NCBI GenBank assembly: GCA_032718475.1
Contig: JAUCBJ010004412.1
Coordinates: 1-64,000, forward strand
Length of the DNA stretch: 64,000 bases
Direction of reading: 5' to 3'
Source of the DNA: Nemertoderma westbladi
Taxonomy: Eukaryota > Xenacoelomorpha > Nemertodermatida > Nemertodermatidae
Shown: positions 23,018-36,323 of the stretch, one piece after another
Layout: the number at the start of each line of letters is the position of its first letter
Numbering within the stretch: position 1 is the first letter of the stretch
Notes under the pieces: generated by a model
Seen by the model: the letters and a program-made list of their open reading frames with translations, nothing else
What the model was told of the DNA's origin: nothing
Database searches by the model: none
Program-made: the position numbers and the translations under genes

Positions 23018-25149
23018 ATAACAGATATAGCTTCTGTATTGCAGTAGGCATTGAAGCTGAAGTACCGGCAACCGGTACCTAGTAGGCCTGACAACCTAAC
23101 AACCCGGACCGGTACCTACAGCAGTATTATTCGAATTTGATAATTATATACCGGTAGGCCTTAATAATTAATCAGGGACGGCCGCCCTGGTTTTTTATTG
23201 AGATTTTACTTGTTTCTGTCAGGTTTTATTTATTTGTAGGTTTATATTGAGCAGAAGACGTGTAAGCCTGCTCAGATTGTACAGATAATTTGTAGGCTGG
23301 ACTGTTGTCTGACTGTCGTTAAGTCTGAAGGGACTGTAGTGTGTGTAGAGTGTATGTCCGATAAATTACTAGTTAGGAAAGTAGGGGCTTCCAGTGCTGT
23401 GAGGTAAACCCCCTCGAAAGAATAAGTCGTACTACTCGGTTAGAACGCATACTAACTAACCATTTCGGAGTCTGCATATACTGTAGTTTATTTAGGCTTG
23501 ATAGTAGTCTGCCAGCGTTTGGTCTGTACTCTGTTTGTGTAGTCTGTACGGGTAGCGTAATATTTCTTATTTAGATAATTTGTAGGCTGGATTGTTGTCT
23601 GGCTGTTGTTGGGTCTGAAGGATTGCGGTGTGTGTAGAGTGTATGTCCGATAAAGTGCCAGTTGGGAACGTAGGGGCTTCCAGTGCTGTGAGGTAAACCC
23701 CCTCGAAAGAATAAGTCGTACTACTCGGTTAGAACGCATACTAACTAACCATTTCGGAATCTGCATATACCATAGTTTGTTTAGGCTTGATAGTAGTCTG
23801 TCAGTATTTGGTCTGCATTTTGTTTGAGTAGTCTGTACACGTAGCGTAATATTTATTATTCAGAGTTTATGCGATTATTCGCAACATTCATATCCCCAAG
23901 TTTATTCCTACAGTAATTGTGCTTGTTATATATACAGTTATAGTTAAACTAACCCCGGTACTACATCAGGGCTGCTTGGCATAGGTAAAGAATGGTGATT
24001 TTGTGCCCCGGTCACTCCAGCAGATACCGTGGTTCTTTTAGCTGTTCAAGTATTTTTAACTACTGATTATTTGTTGTATAAGTGTGTATAAGTGTGTAGG
24101 CAGTATATTTGTGTTGTAAAGTGGTTAATAGGCACGTTGGTTCTGGTAGACCGCGGTAATTAACTTCTAGGTAGGAACACTCCGTGATACATAACGTAGT
24201 ACTTATAGCGATACGGCTATAAGTCGTCAGACGGTGGTATTTTTCCTATCTGGACAACGCAGTATATTTACTACTGCTTAGTTATTTTCAAATACCGTAG
24301 TACTCTGTTCGTTGTAATAACCGTATATTCTAACCCTTTGTTAGGCTGGTTTGTAGACTTCTTGTAAAATTACCCTAAAAATTCGTACGTGTAATTTTTG
24401 TGTTTATTTAGAGATTGTAATCTCACACCGAATTGTATGTAATTAGTAGTATTAAGTAACTTAGGTAAATTAGAATTATTTGTTTTAGTGTCCAACAAGT
24501 AGCACTTCACTGAGAGCGCACAGCTTCTGTGTAGTGACTCCCCCAGAAATAATAACATTTATTTCAAATATTGACAAAACCCATTATAGGGGTATATATA
24601 TTATAAATCAACTCAAACCGATTTATAAAATAGTAGGCCTGTCATACAACAATTAGGTCTAAAATATCAGTTGGACTACTGCTTAAATAACGGTAATCAA
24701 GTAAAGCAAAGTAACCAAGTAACCCCTGAAATTCAGAAATTCAATTATTCTAAAATAATTGACATACCGGTATCTACAATAGGCTTATTATATTTATTTC
24801 CATAAATTTAGGCCGAAATTATACCGGTATTCTGTAATTAATTCTAGTCCATATTTATACTTATATATACTATAAGTGTAGGATGTATACCGGTATTACG
24901 ATAGGCCTATTATATATTTATATATATTTGTGCTGAAATTACATACCGGTATTCTGTGACAAACCTAGTCTGTAATAATACTTATATATATACTATAAGC
25001 ATACAGGTATTCTAATATATTATATATATATATCACGCTACACTGAGTAGCAGTATCGGTAATTAATTACTAGGCTAACAGTTGATACTGAATTACTAGA
25101 CTTGCTTTAACTGTAATACAGCAGTAGGCATTAAACTGTACAAACAAAC
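23018..25149 (+). other. BEL/Pao leader (LTR to gag), copy 2
   Basis: Long untranslated leader of 2.1 kb, also present in copy 3 (48700-50750). It holds a 290-bp direct duplication (23284-23863) and, nearer gag, AT-rich tandem blocks around ataccggtatt (about 24752-25020). No ORF worth naming. Packaging and dimerisation signals would be expected here. Confidence 0.7.
23284..23863 (+). repeat. 290-bp tandem duplication in the BEL leader, copy 2
   Basis: Two head-to-tail units starting gataatttgtaggctgga at 23284 and 23574. The block from ggggcttccagtgctgtgag to gcatactaactaacc is almost unchanged between them. The same pair exists in copy 3 (49067 and 49354, 287-bp period), so the duplication is older than the split of the copies. 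Confidence 0.88.
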
Positions 25150-28100
25150 ATGTCTGACACAAAGCAAAACCTGTCAGACAGCCTCCTAGATACAACCATC
25201 TGTGACCCAGACAGGAGTGTGGAACGTGTGAGACCGAAGTTCAATTCACCTCCTACTGTAAGAAAGATCATCCCTCCAGTAGTAGTATCAGACCCTAGGC
25301 TAGTCCAACACCGTAGGTCTATCATAGGCACTCGAGCTCAGGTCAAGCGGGACCAAGAAGCAGCGGAACAGCAGCAACACTCGAGCCGAGAACTTATTTC
25401 TCAGCGGCCCAACAGCTCCAGTAGTGAGGATACTGTAGAGCTGACACCCGAGCACGGAGCAAAAATGACAGATGCGGTTTATTCGGATCCCCTTCTCATC
25501 CTTCCTGCAGCCGTACTCACTAGGGTATTGATTGCGGTGGAGGAACACCAGATTGATTGGACGAGAAGTAAGCGATCGCCTAAGGATAGTTATGCGGGAT
25601 ACACAAGGGAAGAACTGAAGTCTATTGTCGAGTCGCAATGGAACTTCCCCGGACCCGGACTCCCGTTTGACTTATCGGAAGCTGCCTGGGAAGACATACA
25701 CAGGATGGGAGTAACAAAGGAAACCATCGATCCAGCTGTGTGGAAGAGGTCCGCAGCAGGATACGTACAGGGATTCTTCAGCTCTTTGGAGAGATTAGAG
25801 GAACAACTGTTTCGACAACCACAAGGACCTCAAGAGCAGGGAGAGCTGCTTTATCAAGTTCGAGAAAGAATTCTAAGAATCAGACTAATCTTATCGGCCT
25901 TTGAGGAGGCTTCGAAAAGAAGACAAGACACATCGTTGCAAGTTGCCGTAAAGACTTGGTTTCAGCGAGTGAGTCTCAAAGTTCAAGGAACTGCCCAGTG
26001 GAAATCTCATCTGGCTGAGCGCTCAACTCATGGAGAATCAACAGATGCTACCTTTTCCCAAGTGGAAAGCGAAGCGACAGCAGAGAAACCGCATAAGAGG
26101 GATGCTATTGACACATATCTGTCAGACTATCAACGCTTTTTAGGTGATGAAGAGTTGAGGAGAAGGCTGGAGGGACTTAGCCCTAATAGTGAAGGAGCCA
26201 AGCTTGTGTTGGACGCAATCGATGCGGATATGATAGCTGCGAACCAAGCTAAATTTGATGAACAACTCCGCATCGCTAGAGTCCAAGAAGAACAAATAAA
26301 GAAAAAACGTATAGAAGACAGAAAGACAGCGGCAGTGGCAGCAGCAGTGGCAGCGGCAGAAGCGGAAAGAAAAGCAGCAGCAGCAGTGGCAGCGGCAGAA
26401 GTGGAAAGAAAAGCGGCAGTGGCAGTGGCAGCGGCTGAAGCGGAAAGAAAAGCGGCAGCAGCAGTGGCAGAGGCCGAAGCGGAAAGAAAGGCGGCAGTGG
26501 CAGCAGCAGAGGCAGTGGCAGAAGCAGAACGGAGAGCATCTGAAGAAACCACCCAACTGGAATTGGAAAACATTCAAGAGAATCAAGACTGCATAAATAA
26601 ACAATTAACAGCTAGTCAAATGCAGATGATGAGGCGATCTACTCCCAAGAGGCAGGGATATACATCATCTGAGGAAGGCGATACCACCGATCCTGAAGGC
26701 GGAGGAAATAGATCTCGTCTAAGCAGACGTAGAAGAATATCCCACCGTCAGAAATTGCCTGATTTGCCCCCAGCTGTTAGAAGGCAACTAACTAACACAA
26801 ACTTAGGTAGTACAGAACCCACAGACCAAATAATTAAAATAGAAAGACTCCCTACTATAGTAGATGAGCCTGAAATAATTAGGCCTGTTCTCGAAGCCAC
26901 CCCTTCGGTGATAGAGACACCTGTACTCCCTGAACCTACCTCTAAATTCCCTTTGCATAGCACTAAGCTACCTGTGCCCAGCAGAACAGCCCAGGAGACA
27001 GTTCATGTCCTGGACTCCGAGCGAAATATTAATGATTTGTCGCCCGTTGTCCCTCGTCCGCCCAATACAACGTTGGTGGCTCCCGCTTCGGCGGTCGAGT
27101 GGGTAGATGAGAGACGGCGGGGGATGGATCTCCTGCTCGGGCAGATGCAGGAGACTGTTAAGCAGTTCAAGGGCACAGTAAGGGAAAGTAGGTTAGAGTT
27201 GCAAGAAGTGCAGCAAAGTATCGCGTTAGAACACGATAAATTAGTAAATACACAAAAGGGTATACCACCACCCCCTGTAACAATGTGTCAACCTGTTAGG
27301 TCTGAAGTATTTCATGCGCAAGGTGTGGAGCCTACACGCATCTATACTGCTAGCGAAGTGGAAACTCCTATAGTAAACCCTATTAAGGGTAATTATAAAC
27401 CTGTTGACAATGATATTCCATATAGACTTGATAATAATCCGAGAAATTTATATACCGATAACTCGATATTAAATAACACGATGGCCCAAGAAAGTTTTAC
27501 GCGTCAAATGGCTAGAACCGAAGCCCGTCAAGCGGTAAAGGTGGGAGAGATCGTCAAGTTCAATGGAGATGAGATGAAATGGTTACCTTTTAATGAATAT
27601 TACAAAGATAACATACAGAACTCTGTGCTATCAAACGGAGAGAAACTTAGATTCCTCATCGAGTGCTTGGAAGGATCTCCCAAGTTAATGGCGTTAAAGT
27701 TTATTGGACATCCAGATGGATTAAGACAAGTTTGGGATACCATAAACATCAGGTATGGTAATAGGAATAACATCGCTAGGTATTTGTATGCAAAATTGGT
27801 AGCGCCCCGAAAATTTATTAGCAGCGGGATTTAGAGTTTTCCGATGAGATTCAGGAGATCTGTAGACAATTAGATTGGCTAGGTATGTCTCATGAATATC
27901 AGAGTTCTATGGTTATTGGAGCCGTGGCTTCTACTTTACCGAAGGGTGGAGTAGGTACACGCTGGGATAAGAAAGTGTTATATATGATGGAACAACAACG
28001 ACGAGACCCTACCATGGCTGATCTCATGTCATTCTTAGATGGAGAAGTGAAATTACAGCTCCTAAGACAGTCCAGAGAGAAGACACCGGAAAACAAGGTA

Positions 28101-28610
28101 AGTGAGAAACCCGTTTCTAGGAGAAAGGTAACACCAGTGTGTTATACCGACGACGGCGAAAGCCAGGCTTCTCAAGGAGAAGACAGCGGGAAAGACACTG
28201 AAAGATCTTATTATGTCAACAAAACGCCCAAAGACGTAAGTAAATTCAGGTCTCGAACCAATGACAGGAGAGAACAGGTAAGAAAAACCCCTCCTATGTC
28301 TCCTAAGAGAATTCAGGTAAGAAAGCCCGAAGAAAGAACGAGTGTGCACAACGTTACTCAAAATAAGGTAAGTAACATCAAACCGAAATGTGCGCTGTGT
28401 GACGGGCCCCACCGTTTGAATGTGTGTGATGAATTCCTAAAGAAACCATTAACGGAGAGACGGGAAGTCATGTGGGATAAGCGGTTGTGTTATAATTGCC
28501 TCAGACAAGGACACCAACGGCGAACCTGTTACTCCGACACAAGGTGTGCAAAGTGCGGTGCTAAACATCATATCTTGTTGCACACTGAATTCGAACGAAA
28601 CAGCAAGTAA
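25150..28610 (+). pseudogene. BEL/Pao gag, copy 2
   Basis: Frame 25150-27834 then 27885-28610, separated by a 1-bp loss near 27830 relative to copy 3. N-terminus MSDTKQNLSDS. Residues about 380-470 form an Ala/Glu/Arg-rich coiled coil built from repeats of VAAAEAERKAA. A second coiled coil follows (GQMQETVKQFKGTVRES). Then comes the DUF1759-type capsid region (GEIVKFNGDEMKWLPFNEYY) and zinc knuckles (CYNCLRQGHQRRTC plus a flanking CALC and CAKCGAKHH). Structural protein of the virus-like particle. Copy 2 also has a stop and a 1-bp shift at 28605-28630, so gag no longer joins pol. Confidence 0.88.
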
Positions 28611-31600
28611 CAGTAAGTAATTCCGAACTACATGTCGAATTCAGTGATGTGAACGACACTGACCAAAGTTCTGAGATGGAAGGATTCTATACGGATGAAT
28701 TCTCCGACGAAGATGAATCCTGTTACATGATAAATACCGCAGTGTATCGAGCACTTACGTATGAAAAAGACACAGACAGCGACCTCACCCTAACTACTTC
28801 TGATCGACAACCATCTTGGAAAGCGCCAACTTCCAATGTAGGAATCCGAGAATTTCCAGTAGTGCAGTTAAGGGTCCACGGACCTAAAAGGAGTTATATA
28901 GTGAACGCCCTTCTTGACTCCGGTAGCACAGGAACATTCATCGACAAAGAACTAGCCGAAGACATCTTTGCTGGACAACCCAAGTGCCGAACTAAGCTAA
29001 ATATGTCAGGAATTATGCAGGTTTGGAAATCTACAGTAGTAGCGGATTATTATGTAGGTACGTTGTCCACCCCCCAGGATGAACTAGGAGAACATAGTAT
29101 AAGGTCAGTAAAAATGGTGGCGATAAAGAACTTCGCTACCAGCCAAGTGGAACCTTATAACTGGGATGAGGACGATTTCACCCAGCAGCTTGAAATACCT
29201 AGATTCAACACCGATTACCCTGGAGAGCAAATACTCATCGTTCAAAACGCGCATGAAGCGCTCGAGACATTGGAGAAACGGCCTGCTCAACCGCAACCAC
29301 TACAAGCTTATGCGGGAAGAACTAGAGTGGGTTGGTAGTTTACTGGCCCTTCCCGTAGAACTCTCATGGAAAGATTACCGAAAGATCAGGTATATCAAGT
29401 AAGAGAATGGGAAGTGGAGAGTAGTGAGTTAGACGATCCAACTGAGGGAACACCATACTCTTCAGATAACGACGATATCCACCAACTCTTCGACGAGGAG
29501 AATACCATTGATCTCCTTAAGGAAAACGAGACTTGGCAAAACCAAGTGAACTTATGTCAGCTCCTTCGTCCATCAGAACGAGACGACTATAACGACGAAC
29601 TGAATGACGTCATTGAACGTTATAATGCCAAGACTCGGGATGAACACGCCGTACGATTCTTTACTCAAGAGGCTGTAGAGCCCAATTCCTACGATAAGGC
29701 CCTATCGGTAGAAGAAGAAAGAGCCAAGCAGATCCAAGAGACAACTACACGTTTTCTTAAAGATCAAGGTAGATATGAAATCGGTCTACCTTTCCGAAAG
29801 CGAGAACCAAAGTTCATAAACAACAAACCCTTGGCGGAGAAAAGAATTGCTCAACTACATCGACGCCTTACGGCAAATTCTTCAGCTAAAGAAATGTATC
29901 AAACGCAGTTGAAGAAATTTATTAGCAAGGGATATGCGGAGCGAGTACCAGAAGAAACACCTATAACTGAGAGAACATATTATTTAACTCACCATTACGT
30001 TCCCAAACCTGGTAAACCCCATGAGGTACGAGTAGTGTTTGACGGCTCCGCCCTCTACATGGGCCAATCCCTTAATTCCGAATTGTTACCCGGACCCAAC
30101 TTACTCCAATCCTTGTTGGGAATACTCTTAAGATTACGTCAATATTCAATCGCTTTCGCCTCAGATATAGAAGGCATGTTCTTACAAGTCAAGGCGCTGG
30201 ATAGGGATCGAGATAGCCTACGATTTCTGTGGTGGCCTGAAGGAGACCTCAACCAGAAACTGGTGGAGTACTGGATGACCATCCAGGCTTTTGGGATAAT
30301 CTCAAGCCCTTCAAACGCCTGTTCAGTGGTGCGCACCACTGCGGATGACAACCGAGAAGCCTTCTCTAAAGAGGTGATTGACAACATCAAACGGGATATA
30401 TACATGGACGACAATCTAAAGTCCCTTCCATCAGTCGAAGAAGCCATTGATGTCGCTAAAGGAACGGTAGATTAAAGGAACGGTTAAAAAGAGGTGGATT
30501 TCGATTAACTAAATTCACCAGCAACTCCCGTGAGTTTCTGGAGTCGATCCCTGTAGAAGATCGAGGAGCGAAAGACCTAGATCTAATCAAAGATGATCTT
30601 CCAGAAACCAAGACACTTGGTTTGAAATGGGACACAGAGAGAGATATCCTGTTTTTCCAGCTAAAACAGCGAGATAATCCAGTTCGGACTAAACGGATTT
30701 GTTTAAGTATCCTGAGCACTTATTTCGACCCATTGGGATTTATTAGCCCAGTTATATTGATTGCTCGGAGTTTAGTACAACAAATGTGGCTTGAAAACCA
30801 CTCATGGGACGATCCACTTAAGGGAGAATTATTAAAGAAGTGGATGAAATGGGAAGATTCTCTACCAGCCATCGAGAACTTTATAATTTCCCGTTCATAC
30901 TTTGGTCATGTTCTCCCTACGTATTCCTACCAACTCCATATGTTTGGAGACGCCAGCGATATGGGAATAGGTATAGTAGCCTACCTAAGAGTGGAAACTC
31001 CGGATGGAATCAAAGTCGCCTTGGTTACCTCTAAGGCATTGATAAACAACAAGTTGAAGAGTTAAAAGGAGTTAAAAGCGGAGTTAAAAGCGGCTCTATA
31101 CGCTACAGCCATCGGCTGGAATGTAACAGAACAGATCGACTATCCACTGGAGAAAACTGTCTATTGGACCGATGCTTTACTCGTGTTGGAGTATATAACC
31201 AATGAAGTCTGTCAGTTCAGCGTCTTCGTTACCAACAGAGTAGCCATTATACTTAGTCGCACGACGATGGATCAATGGAGACATTGCCCCGGAACGATTA
31301 ATCCAGCAGACATCGCCTCCAGGGGAGCAACTCCACAAGAACTGGTAGATACTCCAGACTGGTTAGGTGGACCCGACTTCCTCTACAAAGAAGAAGAAGA
31401 ATGGCCTCCTCATCTTACTACAGCAGAGATTAGACAGGCCAAAACTCGGGCGAGTAAATCGAAGTTATTTAAAACTATAGTAGATCTGTCTGTACTACAT
31501 ACTTCCGGAGACGACGCTTTGGATCAGAAACCCACAGCCACAAATAAGTCTGTAGTGGAAATCCGTGAGAAGGATTGGAAATCTGGAATACCAGACGTCT

Positions 31601-33273
31601 CGCAAGGACTCTCACCTCTCCTGCAGAGAGCGATACATCACTACAGTTCCTGGAATCGGCTCTGTAAGGCCGTCACATATTTAAAACGATGTTTTCATCA
31701 TCACTACTCCGGGACGAAGACCAATAGTGATACCGCTCCACTAACATCGGTGCAGGTCCATGTTGTTAAAGATCTTCCCAAATATAAGATATCCAACAGG
31801 TTTCTGAAGGAGAAGATCAGTTATCAGGAGCATGAAGAAACCAACAAGCAGATGCTGAGACTCCTGCAATGCTATGAGGATTCCGATAAGTATTTCCTGT
31901 TGTTGAGAAATCCACAGATGCGCTTAAGGGATCGTTTCTCTAGCACAATGATAGATGGGTTGATACGTGTTGGAGGAAGATTAACGAATGCTCCATTATC
32001 CTTTGACACTAAGTTTCCCATACTCATTAGAAATCTTGAGATACAAGTCAAGATGATTGTAGATGTTCACAGCAAACTTTATCATGCTGGTAGAGAACGA
32101 GTTCTTAGCGAAATTCGAACTCGCTATTAATTTTATAAACCCCGTAGAGCTCTGAACCAAGTTCTTAGGAACTGTATACCCTGTAGGAAAGCATTCAGTA
32201 GGCCTTTAACACAGCGAGAGGCAGAATTACCTAGGGAACGAGTAAGCTTCTATGAACCACCCTTTACTAATACCGGTGTAGATTTATTTGGCCCTATTGA
32301 AGTATATCGTGCTAGGACTATAGTCAAGAGATGGTGTGTCATCTTTGTTTGTATGACTTGTAGAGCTATCCATCTCGATATGGTGAACGATTTATCTACC
32401 AACAGCTTCCTATTAAGCTTACGACGACAGATCGCTCGCTTTGGCACTAGTAACACGATGAGATCTGATAAGGGAACAAACTTCATTGGTGCCAACAATG
32501 AAATCAAAGCTTACGTCAAGGATTGAAACCAAAGACAGGTGGACGATCAGCTACGAGTAACAGCGTCTAGCTGGAGCTTCAACGCCGCCGACGCCCCTTG
32601 GTGGGGAGGAAGTTGGGAGAGATTAATAAGAAGTGTGAAGACCGCATTTCACTTTATAGTGCCGTGCCGCGCGTATCTCACCGACGAACTTTTGAGGACG
32701 TTAATGGAGGAAATCTATCTCAACGAGAGACCGCTTATGCCAGTCTCATCGAGTCCCGATTCCCTGGAAGCGCTAACACCCGCGCACTTCCTACTGAAGA
32801 AACCTGTAGCCATGCTCCCCCAATCGGAAATCACAGACGGAGACGAATACTGCCGGAAAACTTGGCAACTCATGCAGTTGTTATCCCGTCGTTTCGCTGA
32901 CCATTTCGAAAAACATTATCTGCCCACGCTACAACTTCGAACTAAGTGGTTTGCGCAGCAAGAAAACGTCAGCGCTGGAGACATGGTCCTTATTGTGGAT
33001 TCAGATCTTCCACGTAAGCGGTGGCAGACAGGTCGTATCATCGAGACTCACATCTCGGATGATGGTTTGGTGCGATCGGTAGAACTCGTCGTCATGCGAC
33101 GTAACTTCAAGAAACCGGGAATTGTCTTCGAGACACAGCAGCTCAATCGCCCAGTTGGTCGTTTATGTTTACTGGAAAGAGACAGAGAACTCTCCGGAAA
33201 CTATGGCAGGCAAGATACTCTTCCCACGACCACCTCCCTAATCCAACAAACATCTAGGGACTCCCCAACTTAA
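28611..33273 (+). pseudogene. BEL/Pao pol, copy 2
   Basis: Protease DSGS (28916), RT with intact YMDD (30401-30412), RNase H (GDASDMGIGI), the integrase HHCC finger, D-D-E core and C-terminal domain all follow in order, so the domain set is complete. Disabling changes: stop in place of Tyr near 29336, frame damage at about 30470-30500, a short repeat insertion at 31060-31085, a frameshift near 32128 and TGG to TGA at 32524. Two codons are missing near 32714. Integrates and copies the element in family members, but cannot act here without read-through or help in trans. Confidence 0.92.
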
Positions 33274-34886
33274 CAACGGCTGGAGTGGGTGTGTGACTAT
33301 ATTTGTATTTGTTTTTATTCTTTTATATTTATGTATGTATTATTATGTAATTTTATTATAATCGTTTTCTTTAATTTTATTTAGTAGAATGTTATTTTAG
33401 CGATTATTTAGTAGATTAGTGCAATATATATTAGTGTTTATTACTTAATTACTTATATATTATATATTTACAGCGACGGCGAGAAATAATTCTTTTTCTC
33501 CTTCCTTACTGTCCGTATTACATTACAAATACGTAACTACAGTAAGATGAAATGTCCATACTTATTAAAGTACAATAAAGCTCCTACTATATTCAAGTAT
33601 TATTGGTAAGTAGAGTATTAGGAATGCAAAATTCAGATCCTCGTGTCTTGGCTAAACCAAGCTCTGGGTAGACCTTGGAAACGACTTGCCTCTTCTCACT
33701 GACATTGCTTCGTGCGATATTGCTCTCATACCGTATATTAAATAATACATATAATAGCGTGATGTCCCTTTAACAGTAGCGTATAACGCAAAATAAATCT
33801 GTTAAACCCTTTGACCATCTGCAATTCTAGTCGATTAAGATATCGCGGCACCCACCGATATACTTGAAAGACAAAATTCTAGAATCAGTGGTTAACGTCC
33901 CCAGACAAGTTCTGGAATAAACAGGTGCCCATCCTAAATGTTAATTATTAATATTTATAAAATCTGTCAAATTTCAGATCCTTTAAAATTCTAGTCTATT
34001 AAGATATCGTAGCACTTACCGATACTCTTAAAAAGACAAATTTCCTAGAATCAAGGATCTCAGTCCCCAGACATGTTCTGGAATAAAATTGTGTCCATTT
34101 AATATCAAATAATAAAATTTGCGGGAATAAATTTAAATTCATATTTTAATGAATTTGATAAACTTTATACAATTTATAACATTCCCAATATTCCATTAAT
34201 TAATAGATCATGGGAGCGGAGATTCACCCTATTAAGTGCATTAGTGTGCGAGAATATAGTCAACAGCCGATAAAATTCATAAAATCATGTATAGAGAGGA
34301 TATTGACCATTAAAGAATTACTATTAAATAGCATCCCAGATTTGTATGCATGAGAATTACCCTAATTCTACCGCTAGTTTTCCATAATGTCACCATGGCA
34401 ACAATCACGCTAGAATTAGAAGTGAGTTAAAAGAACAATAAAGCTTGCCCATTGAATAGCATAAGGAATAAATAGCACACTGCTAGTATCCCAGGATACC
34501 CAATAATAACGTGGCATTCTGGAAGGCACTGACTAACGGACAAATGGCCCGAATGTGTGCGATTTGTGATAGTTGTGTGGAGTTTGTGTGTTTGTAGGTG
34601 AATGTTACTACTAAAGTGTGTTTACAGTAGCGAGTCGCAATTGTGAAAGTAGCCCTAACTCTCCAGAAAGAACCTGAAGTACATCTAAGCCTTTGGGACG
34701 GACAGTGGAGTGACTTGTGCCGGTTATCGTTGTCGTTGTGTAGCTACATCGTTGGCGAAAGCATAGCGACGACGGTACATCGGCGCTGAGGATCTTGCAC
34801 TGTCCGGGGGCAGAGAGGGGTAGGCAGCGACGCCCGCTAGCCTAAATATAAACTCATTATAATATTGATAAACTCGTATAGCAGAT
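33274..34886 (+). other. BEL/Pao spacer between pol and ORF X, copy 2
   Basis: Counterpart of 5812-7553. The two hairpin units are at 33823-33885 and 33987-34051. Ends with cgtatagcagat directly before the X start codon. No ORF. Confidence 0.7.
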
Positions 34887-36245
34887 ATGACTGAGTTGAT
34901 AGAAGATGATCTTGGTATCAGGGAGTGATATACTCTACCTTTACAAGCGTTTGCTGATAGCTTGATACGCGGCGACGCTGGTCCAACTACTACGGAGAAC
35001 GATGGTTGTTATATCGAACCGCCGATGTCCCAGGAGCAACTTACGCGTGAATTGGACTATCGAAAATTCACTGCTCGCTATACGCATTGTAATGGTACGT
35101 ATATGGACTTCTTAACTACTGTCCATCCTATCGATTTACACGATACGGACGATATCGACACCGAAAGGGAAATGGTCCTATTTTAATATCATACCCAGCG
35201 GAGTCGGAATGATAAATTGAGAATCGAATGCGAAAATTCTATTCGAAATCGACTCGAAAGAGAAGACGTTAAAGAACCGGATAAACGCGGTAACTCCAAC
35301 GTATATTTGGAATTCTTGAGAGAAACATTGTGAAACCGAATAAATATCACCCGCGTTTCCCCTACAAGACGTGCGTCTTTGGTATTATTGCGATGAATGC
35401 CCAAGATCCAACCAACAAACGGAAAGACATAAATATCCGTAGAGACGTTGCTTTAAACACGGTTTTACTCGCTATATTTATGGGAGTTTCGAGCGAAACT
35501 TGTTCGATGTATCATCTACGCTCGCTCGATTCAAACAATCCTTAAATAAACCTATAATCAGAGTTCCGGAATACTCGGTCAGACCTCCTCATTCCCTAGT
35601 TAGACCTCAGACTCTTGATCCTAATAGTATCATGGATCCTCCCGAACTGTACTCACGTTTCAAAGATCTTGTGTTACCCGAACAGTTAGTCGGTGGCACT
35701 CCGGTTGTGGGCTCCCTAAATATTCGCCCATCTTACCTAGTCGGATTGGGACGCGGACATCTAATATCGCCATTCAACCGTATCATCGTCCCTGTTTAAC
35801 CCGATACAACCTGTCACCGAGGCGGAGGAAATAGTTATACGAAACGCGTTGGACACTATTCGTCAAAAGATCGGAAAATGAACCTACAATTGTTTAGAGA
35901 AACGTAAATTGCAGTAGCAAGTCCAAGCGGTAAACGAATTAACTTTATCTCAGTTCGATCAGGAAATTCAGAATCTCTAAGAGGATATCGAACTTGGACG
36001 ACCCTATTCTCTGCAAGAGTTTTGGACGAACGCATCCAACGATGAGCGGAGGAAAATCAGCTCGAGGAGAAGCATATCGAAATGGACGAGACATCGACCA
36101 TAACCCTAAACCTTCTGATGTAATTGTATTGCACCCTTCACCCAGGAGTTATGGCCCTCCTAGTAAAGTGGCTCGCCCCAAAGAGAAAAGGACTCTTGCT
36201 AGCCTCAAAAAACTGCGTAAACGCCGTCCGCGCAAGAAAAACTAA
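34887..36245 (+). pseudogene. BEL/Pao ORF X, copy 2 (heavily broken)
   Basis: Starts MTELIEDDLGIRE, stops at once (34923-34925, CGA to TGA), and is then open in pieces: 34962-35186 (YIEPPMSQEQLTRELDYRKF), 35500-35799 (PPELYSRFKDLVLPEQLVGG), and a helical stretch to about 36050 (TEAEEIVIRNALDTIRQK) with stops. It then jumps by a large deletion to the conserved basic tail (RPKEKRTLASLKKLRKRRP). The zinc-knuckle half kept in copies 1 and 3 is missing, while this copy keeps a middle part that copies 1 and 3 lost. X was therefore originally longer than any copy shown here. Confidence 0.75.
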
Positions 36246-36314
36246 CTGTTTAGAGTATTTTTATATTTTAGAAACTGTGATTTTTTATATTTTATAGACT
36301 TAAATCCCATTTTC

Positions 36315-36323
36315 TGGGAGCGG
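36315..36323 (+). other. Polypurine tract, BEL/Pao copy 2
   Basis: tgggagcgg abuts the 3' LTR. The identical tract precedes the LTRs at 9543 and 47521. This is the expected plus-strand primer site. Confidence 0.75.

Noticed and set aside
23018-23040. tRNA primer-binding site just after the BEL 5' LTR
   Set aside because: The first bases (ataacagatatag) do not show the usual TGG start of a tRNA 3'-end complement, and no tRNA match could be judged by eye.
26130-26604. Minus-strand Ala- or Leu-rich frames opposite BEL gag
   Set aside because: Shadow of the coiled-coil repeat on the sense strand.
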